Both the position numbers and the translations under genes were made by a program. This document shows positions 55,404 through 64,000 of a stretch of DNA of 64,000 nt, piece by piece. The stretch spans positions 1,116,001 through 1,180,000 of the forward strand of contig CP002295.1 of the NCBI GenBank assembly GCA_000238975.1, read 5' to 3'. This stretch comes from Serratia symbiotica str. 'Cinara cedri' (GTDB lineage Bacteria; Pseudomonadota; Gammaproteobacteria; Enterobacterales; Enterobacteriaceae). The notes below the pieces were generated by a model that had not been told where the DNA came from, searched no databases, and was given only the letters and a program-made list of their open reading frames with translations. Each line of letters opens with the position of its first letter. The stretch's first letter is position 1.

Positions 55404-56297
55404 AACGATTGCTGTAGCTACCTACGAGCATCAATGCACAAGACAAAGACTGGTAATAGTATTACTATCACGCGTTAATCATTAGATACACACTCTGCAT
55501 AAATAGCATATAAAGTATCATTCCATTATCTAGAGCCTTAAAACATCTATTAGATAATCATTACAATAATATAAATTAAATAAATTATAAAACTAAATAT
55601 AGTAATCACCCTCTAATGATAGATTTGGCAAACTAATATTAATATATCTTAGATTATAGAAATTACTATGTTACACGTTACTAACCGTAACAATTTATGA
55701 TATATTATACTCATTAGTTATGCATATTTTAAGTAATATGATTTTACAATTATTTCCTCACACCTAAAATATACCTAAAATAAAAATATTGATTAATAAT
55801 CAACCATTACAGTAGTAATAATAAAATATGTTTTGAAGGCTAATTATGATTATTCATCAGCAGACATATTTCTTTAATGAAATATACCAAAAACCTACTT
55901 CTTGACCTACTTCACCAATAAATCATTAATTAAGCTTATCTAATATGCTATAATTAGCCCCTATAATAAGAAAGAAAGATTGATAAACTACGTAACAGTA
56001 ATTACGACCATAGTATCAATAACATTTAATAAAGATTAAATATTATGCCAGCACTAAAATATTCAACAACGATAGCTTATAAACTAGCTAAATAAAGAAA
56101 TTAAATCTAACATCTCACATCAATAACTTGCTACTATGAGTGGCAGTTACTCATTCTTGTAACATACAATGTCATCTATATCATAGTTAATTAACTAATG
56201 ATCATAATATTAATTAATATATGGCACTAATAATAAAAACATATATAGTGATATGTCATAAATAACTCTTATGTAATAATATAAACGATTCAACTAT

Positions 56298-56337
56298 TAT
56301 AATAATTAATAACTTTCTATAATAATTAATAGCTTTC
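56298..56337. repeat. 20-bp tandem duplication (19/20 identical)
   Basis: TATAATAATTAATAACTTTC at 56298-56317 is followed by a copy with one A-to-G change at 56318-56337. Non-coding. Confidence 0.85.
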
Positions 56338-56975
56338 ACACCTAAAATAATCTGACATCATCTTATCAATATACTAGAAATAAAAAATAATCGCCAAATA
56401 TAATCACATTATGTTCTTAACTTAGTATTATTTTAAGTATTAAATATAATAATATTATCATATCAACTAACTACGCACCACTATCAAACATAATGTAATT
56501 ACAATAATCTATACCTATGTCTCTATGAAAATTTATCACATAAATTACCTGCGTTAATCCTAAAGTAGGATATACTGATTAATGATCATAAATTTTTTAT
56601 TATGCTTATTTGGTGATATTTTAGCTATATTACCAATATACTAGTGCATACATAACATCGTGCGAAAGCATATTATTCTATGGTAATTTAATATTTAACT
56701 ATTTTAACCAAGATAAAAATAAATATTAATAATAAATTTATAAAAATTTTATCGCCCATAAAAGAAAATAAATTGACTATTAAGTACTTGACGCACATTA
56801 GTGATAACGGAGGTTATGTAAATTTCTATACACCGATTGTCTAATTGTATTATACTTTCAACCTTAATCATGACCGCTAAAAATACTAACAATTCAAAAA
56901 ACATACTTACATGGTAAGATACAGATACTTTTCTAAAAAAAAATATAAAAATAATGAAATTACAACCTACATTAC

Positions 56976-57004
56976 TTTACATAGTATCAGTTTTTCGGCA
57001 TTAT
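56976..57004 (+). promoter_or_regulatory. Candidate infA promoter
   Basis: TTTACA (56976-56981) and CATTAT (56999-57004) are separated by exactly 17 bp, matching five and four of six consensus bases. The transcript would start near 57011, giving a leader of about 36 nt. The segment (AGTTTTTCGGCATTATC) is GC-richer than the surrounding desert. Confidence 0.4.
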
Positions 57005-57022
57005 CTTTCTTAGTAAGAATGA

Positions 57023-57265
<243 letters not shown>

Positions 57266-57385
57266 TCAGCTATTAATCAGGCTACAGCTAGTACTACAAT
57301 AGAGGACATCTTATTTTATTTATAACTGTTTATCTTACTAAAGACAATCAGTTATATCCTAACATTACTTTTTCTTAGCTATTCC

Positions 57386-57416
57386 GTCGCCTTAAACATA
57401 TCCTATTAGAGGCGAC
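57386..57416. other. GC-richer hairpin downstream of infA
   Basis: GTCGCCT (57386-57392) pairs with AGGCGAC (57410-57416) across a 17-nt loop and is followed by GCGCCCTCCCC. No T-run follows on either strand, so it is not a standard terminator, and it cannot be folded as a tRNA. It sits where relatives carry the serW tRNA-Ser gene. Confidence 0.5.
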
Positions 57417-57890
57417 TAATGCGCCCTCCCCTAATGTTAAGATAAGCTAATTAAATATTAATATATCAATCATTTTTTATATTTAGCTCTAGATCCTTGT
57501 ATTGTATCACACTAATAATCTAATCATCTACATCATGCAATGATATCAATAACAATAATATATGAACTAACTACTCACTACAATATACTCTTGGCCACTA
57601 ACTATACTTATAGTTAAATAAAAAATTATTCATCACTAATTAAATTATCTTAGTGAACACATAATGAAAATCGATAACATTATTAAAACTATTATTAAAT
57701 ACTAATACTAACATCTGTTTTAATTTTTCTTATTATATTAGCGTCATTATCTATTATATTCTACCAAAGGTAATAAATTTAATTATAATATCATATACTA
57801 TAATTTTAATTATGATAATAAACTAAAATTAGTTCAGTTAACTGTGTATTATTATTTTTATTTAGAGAGCTATAACAGAATACATATATT

Positions 57891-57920
57891 ATTCAAATAT
57901 ATTCAAATATATTCAAATAT
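57891..57920. repeat. 10-bp tandem repeat, 3 copies
   Basis: The unit ATTCAAATAT occurs three times in a row without mismatch, in non-coding DNA. Confidence 0.9.
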
Positions 57921-60900
57921 TATGATATAATTATCATAATAATGACCAGCAGATATATTGTCATCCAATACAAATTATCTAACAAGGAGAACAAATACCT
58001 CGCCCACCTCTTGGTAACTTTTCTTAGGACTGTATAGTTTATTAAGTTAATCGATATCTCTACTACCTAATACTAAATAAAAAAATAATATTTTATATGA
58101 TTAACCTAACTTTAAGTGCATTATAAATTCTAAAAAAATATTTCTTTAGAAATAAAATTCTAATGTAGAATAAATTAACTATTTTAAGTGCGTGGACTGA
58201 TATCAACAATTGACAAAGAACTAATATAGCCATCACGCTACTGAAATGGTCTAGTAAGTACTGATTATAGATATATTTTATTAAAATATACTACAACATA
58301 AGGCACTAAAAACATGTTATACGCATCATAATGTATCTTATATTTTAGTATATTTACTATCTAAATATTATCTTCTAATATCTACTTATTAATATTAAGT
58401 GCTTAAAAGCAAAAAGCTAATATACGGTATATATTAAAAGTATTGCTAAACTTTTAGTAAATAGTTAAACAACCTACAGATAATTTATAGCTGCATAGGA
58501 ACAAATTAATGATATTTTAGCCATTCATAGTGCCACTTAAAATCTAACCCAAACTAACAATAGCATATATTATATCACAAAATACATAACTACCATAATT
58601 ATTTTTTCAGTAACATTACTAATATCTTTAAAATATGATAAATTACTATAGTATTTGCTAGCGACCAAAAGAACACTAATATTCAGCAAATAAAATTTAT
58701 TTTTTAATCTTAATATTAATATCACTCCATATATAACATATAAAATAAAAAAATTTAAGTGATTGATACTAAAAAAATTATCCTCTAGGGTATTTATTTA
58801 CGTATAATAATAAAATAATACTAGTACTGAACCCTAGCTAATAATTAAGTATAAAGATAGCACCAATTCATAATCTCAAACATACTATCTAGGGCATAAA
58901 ACAATAAATAATTATTTTATTTATGTAGTAATTTTCCTGTACTACTTGACTTTTTTGTTTTCGCTTAATTAAAATACTAAAATCATTTGATCTTGATAAG
59001 AGTACTCTAAGTATAAGTTACATTACTAGTTAGATGCCATAAAAATAATTTTTGTAAACTATAAATTCTAACGTATACAAAAATTTAATCCTTATCAATT
59101 ATTATGAATAATATATATTAATTTATGCACATCAATTTATTTTAAGATGTTTAAAATTTAAAATAAGAATCATTATTCTTACCTGTCAATCATTTTTGTT
59201 TTTATAAAATATATTTTTAATTTATATTGACACAATTATACAAATATTCACTAGTTTTATTTGGGCAACCTTATTTTATCGTATAAATTACGGACAATCA
59301 GATACTGGACTGTTTTAATGTTTTATTTTATGCACTTTACATAAAAACTCTATAATGAATTAGTTACTAACTAAGTCATTAAATAAGATTTATCTAGTGC
59401 TATTATTATCACTTACATACAATAAATAAAAAACTAATTATCCAATATATTATACAATAATACCTGATTAAGATTTTGAAAAAGATCTGCTTAAATATTA
59501 CAAATGTCGATCTGTTATAAAAATACTGTATTCTCTGACAATAATAAATAAATTATTACTATCCTAGTATTATATGACCTACCTATACATTAATATAATG
59601 TACTAATTCATCTTGCTAATACTAAATACTTAAAATATAAAATATAGGAATAAATATTATTAAATAATTTAGTAACACTCAAGTCTATGACCTATTCATT
59701 AGAAAACAGGGATCAGGATGTTTTTACTGATTACCAATCAAAAAAAATCAATTTTTATAAAAAATTAAAACAAAATAATAAATAAATTTTAATTTATACA
59801 GAAATAAACAAAATAGAATAATATCAGTTTTATTTAAAAAATAAATACTGACTTAGATGTACTTAGTATTACTAAAGACAGTATTATAATCTGCTAATAC
59901 TAATTATAGTAATAATATTCTTACGAATATAATAATAATATATTATATTAATTCACCAAAAATATCGATACCATCTGTATAAGATAATTATAACATATGA
60001 CTACAGTTAATAATTATAGCCAGATAAATCAAGATTGCATATAAACACTATATTAATATAATACCAACATAATCAATTATAATTTCATATTTAGGTTAAT
60101 TATTGTAGGAGCCATAAAAAATATTTACTATATAAATAAAGACAATTTCCTTATCATGACCTAATATTAGTCAAAACATTTACTATTTTAATATCCCCTA
60201 GGTACTATCAGTACAGTAAATAAGTATTGTCATGAAATTACAATAAATATTATTTATAAAGTACCTAGACATAGTGCTTAAAGGTACCTAAATATTCAAT
60301 ATATTACTAGCTCCTAATATTAGCTATTAATTTTTAATTATATTAATATTATTACTGACAGTTGTCCGTCGTGTGTACAATAACATCAAATGATTATATA
60401 TGGTATCTATTTATGCTTTAATGCCATCTGAGTAATTGAATAATTACAACTAAATGCTTTATCATTATAAATATTAATTTTATCAAAAAACTTTGATTAA
60501 TTTAATATATGATAATAACTATTTTACTTTAGCTCTCATCACTGAATCAATAAAACCTAGATAACACTAATTATTATACTATACATAGTTATGTATATGC
60601 ATCTTATGATTTTTTTAATATAACCATACTACATTACTACTATATTAAAATAAATAAAATTTACATTCATAAAATAACTAACTATTACCCAATCGGGAAA
60701 ATTATATCTATTATGATATATTTGATTTAATAATTTACAATATTTTATCTTAGTTGTTTTAAGAATAGTTAATTACTTTACAACAACTGATTAAAATAAT
60801 ATGAATAGTGTACTTAATCAATATATTATTACTATAACTACACAATTATCATGTAATTATGACTAGCGTCGTATATATCCTAGCCTTATACATATGATGC

Positions 60901-63900
60901 AATGTTACAAGCAATTATAAAACATACTAAGTAAATAATTATAAGCTCACAAGGCCATATAGACAGACAAAATATCTCTAACTAATCACACTATTTCTAT
61001 TGCTTACTCTAACCTAAATAATTAGCAACTTAATATTATACTATGTGCATTATATATAGCAATGCATAGTCAAATTAGAAAATAAAATTACAATTATGTA
61101 ATTAGATCAAGGCGTATATATTTCATATCACTACATCTTAGAAGAATGATTAATACCTACCGATATATATTTATCGAAATAATTATAGATATTCTCAACA
61201 ACAATTCTCTAAAAACTAAACACCTATAATAGCGAATATTTTACGTACTTCAAGTCTAAAAATGATTTCATTTAATATACTTATTATATAATGACCACAT
61301 GAATACATATGTTATATCTCACTCAGTAAGAATAATACCATTATAAGATAACACAAAACAACACATGTCATTATACACATACACTAACTATTTATAGTAA
61401 TCTAATTGAAGCCATATCATCGTACCTGATGTATTAAGTTATCATGACTATCTTATTAACTTTTTATATATAATAAAACCGTAAAATACATATAAAAAAC
61501 CTATACCATCTTTTTATATAACTTAAAAATGCGCCTAAATACTTACTAAAACAAAAAAATAAAATAATAACAACAACATACATCAGCAGCTACACTCATT
61601 CAATAATAAGTTATAATAAAAAAAATAAAATTAAAAAATCTTTATAATTAATTATAGTAATTACTTACATACACAACATCCTGATCTATGAAAATATTAT
61701 TGCTAGAGTAATTTTTAGCATATACTATTTTATAGATAAATAAAATTTTATCTCATTAAACACAATGCATTTTGATGTATAAATCTAACTCTATATAGAT
61801 TATTAGGTAATTTAATATTTAAAGATATCAATATTTAATTAATAATACTTCATAATATATTAACCTAACTTTATAGTCTTGCTTAGTCAATATTATTAAT
61901 TAACTACAATATTACTCTCTAATACAATTAACTAATTAGAAAAAATTCATTATTATGTTAATAATCACTAAAATAATATATATATTATTTATTAAAATTA
62001 ATAATTATTAAACTACTTCTATAAGTGAACTTATTACTTCAAAATAATATTGCTATTATTAACATATAGCATTATTGTACCTAGTACACTAGGTAGTATT
62101 TTCTTAGTATCCGCCTATAACTTACGATCTTAGCCAGTACAAAATCGGCGTATACGTACTATTTTTAAAAAATAAATTTACATAATACACATAACCAATA
62201 ATAAGGAATTAATTAAAAAACTAAGTTATTGCTTAGGATCTTATTTCTATAACTATATGCATGTTTATACGCTTGACCTCAAAATATTGTGTGTTACTAT
62301 ATCATTAATAACTTACAACAATAGATTAAGTGATAACAATAAATTTTATCTCTAGCATACTTTAACCTTAATGCTATCAAAATTAGTGGCAATGTTCAAT
62401 ATATTTTCTGTATTAATCTATATTAATAAAATATAGTTAAACGTCTTTTGTCTTGATTATTAAATACTATTAGGCTAGTTAGAATTTTAATAAATTAAAT
62501 ATTAGATAACGATAGTTATCGTATTTCATAATCATAACCTAATGCAGTAATCGCCATTAAAAACTTGCTATATAGGATAAGTATCCTAAATAACTACTAT
62601 TGATATTACATATTGTTACTATTTAATAAACGTCATCTTTACTAATTGATAAAGATAATTTATTCACTGCACTGTTATATGCTCCTAACGAGTTAATGCA
62701 CGTATTCTAATCATACTAACTTAATTATCAAAACTTAATGTGTTAATAAAATTATGCTTCTATTTTACCCAGAAATTACTTCAATTATTTCATTACGAAA
62801 TATACCTAGAATATATCTATTATCATTATCTTAACAATAATGTTAAACTTCCTGGTATAAGTAATAACAAATTATTACCTAACATAGTCCTAATCAAACT
62901 ATAAGCTCTATAACAATAGTTAATAATCTACTGCCATTAACATGTATACAGTGATACTAAAATAAACTATTTATAATCTAAAAAACTCAAGGACTGTCAT
63001 TTAAAAATAGGGTTGAGCGGTAATTTAATAAGCATACTATAATCTATTATAAAATATAAATCTCTGCTAATTATAGCTTAACCTCTATATTATGTTAATA
63101 ATTAGTGATAATCCTTGTCTCCAATTAACCATCAGTGCTCCAATAAATAATAGTGAATTTAATCATATCTCTATCATGTCTATTACAAGAGTAATATCAA
63201 CCTGTACTATAATCACTATATAAAATCTAATAATATTATTATTGGTTGAGTAAAACATAACTTATAATTATTACACGTTAATGAAAGAATATTTAATCTA
63301 ATACACCTACGACATGATAATATTAATCTCACTTAGTAACCTAATAATTATATTTATAAATATATTCGTCCCCTTTATATTTTATACTAATAACATAAAA
63401 GATTAAGCAACAATGTTCATTCCTTACCCAGCATCCAATACAATTAAAACATAACAAAAATAATCCTGCGGCTAAAAATGCATAATCATTCATATATTTA
63501 TATATATTATAAATCAATTATTTATATATATGATTAATCAATTAATTATATATAATTTTTAAAGAGATAATGCAGTGCCTAAAAATAGATAGAAAATTAG
63601 AATACTTTATTTTATCATACCTAAAATAAAATAATTCCCAAAAATAAATAAAAGATCAACCTTATTTTATAAGGCTTAGTAAATATTTATCATAGTATTA
63701 TAAATAAATAGCTTACACTCAATAAGCTATTTATCTTACTATTTTGTTACTAAATAACCTCAACCTTAATCACAGTAGAACTTGGCTTATATACACTATA
63801 AATAATTCTAACATTGTATTAATGTTTAGTTTTTTCTAAGATTATTATAATCACTAAGATCCTTTAGTATACAGAAACTATTGGAATAAACCTACTACAC

Positions 63901-64000
63901 GATCTATTATCGTAGACGATATAATAAGCGATTAGCAATTTTATATAAAAACTAAGCTAATATAGTATAACAGCTTTCTTGATACGAAAATCTACCCAAA

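Larger units (their letters stand above)
53946..56975. other. 3-kb gene desert between trxB and infA
   Basis: Synteny predicts cydD, cydC and aat; none is readable. It contains 20-bp near-perfect tandem duplications at 54761-54800 and 56298-56337 and a hairpin at 55386-55403. No terminator with a GC-rich stem was seen after trxB; only a CCTTGT/ACAAGG stem without a T-run lies near 53970-53990. Confidence 0.65.
57266..64000. other. 6.7-kb gene desert right of infA
   Basis: Synteny predicts the serW tRNA gene and clpA/clpS here. No tRNA cloverleaf, ClpA motif or other gene is readable. The first 180 bp contain a GC-richer hairpin (57386-57416); further on are a 10-bp triplicate repeat (57891-57920) and an AT-rich hairpin TAAGAAT/ATTCTTA (59164-59181). 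The rest is featureless AT-rich DNA to the window end. Confidence 0.65.

Noticed and set aside
56788-56815. TTGACG followed by GGAGG and ATG upstream of infA, as a promoter or a gene start
   Set aside because: No -10 hexamer at acceptable spacing, and the ATG is followed at once by TAA; resemblance to the aat start was too weak.

Overview
The window looks like a chromosome segment of an insect-type, host-restricted gammaproteobacterial endosymbiont derived from Enterobacterales (a Sodalis/Serratia/Yersinia-like ancestor; this is inference, no species is claimed). The proteins read closely against E. coli/Yersinia family members, and the surviving genes keep the ancestral order of the E. coli 20-21.5 min region in reverse: pyrD, ompF, kdsB-ycaR, lpxK-msbA, ihfB, rpsA, cmk, aroA, serC, serS, lolA, ftsK, trxB, infA. 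Only 16 recognisable genes (about 14.8 kb, roughly 23% of 64 kb) remain. The rest is very AT-rich, stop-saturated DNA with no recognisable protein, tRNA, rRNA, insertion sequence or CRISPR array.

Layout: pyrD (minus) at 4-5 kb; ompF (plus) at 11.7 kb with a conserved OmpR-type upstream region and a downstream intrinsic terminator; an 11.6 kb desert; the lipopolysaccharide genes ycaR-kdsB (4-bp overlap) and msbA-lpxK (4-bp overlap), all minus; ihfB, rpsA (with a recognisable autoregulatory leader) and cmk; aroA and serC; serS; a lolA reading frame broken by one frameshift; an ftsK reduced to its membrane domain; then trxB and infA on the plus strand. Genes expected from synteny (asnS, pncB, pepN, aspC, mukBEF, ycaQ, comEC, ycaL, pflAB, focA, rarA, lrp, cydDC, aat, serW, clpA) are not recognisable here.

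Functionally the survivors cover the outer envelope (KdsB for CMP-Kdo, LpxK and MsbA for lipid A, OmpF, decaying LolA), translation (S1, SerS, IF1), nucleotide metabolism (PyrD, Cmk), the shikimate and serine/vitamin B6 pathways (AroA, SerC), nucleoid architecture (IHF beta), thiol redox (TrxB) and division (FtsK N-domain). Several show erosion at functional sites: a lost alanine in the PyrD FMN loop, P101S in AroA, changed pore-eyelet residues in OmpF, glycine changes in the SerC PLP loop, a frameshift in LolA and loss of the FtsK motor. The deserts carry many short perfect tandem duplications (4-25 bp units) and long perfect hairpins. In lines sampled by eye the plus strand has more C than G, which together with 13 of 16 genes lying on the minus strand suggests that the minus strand is the leading strand.
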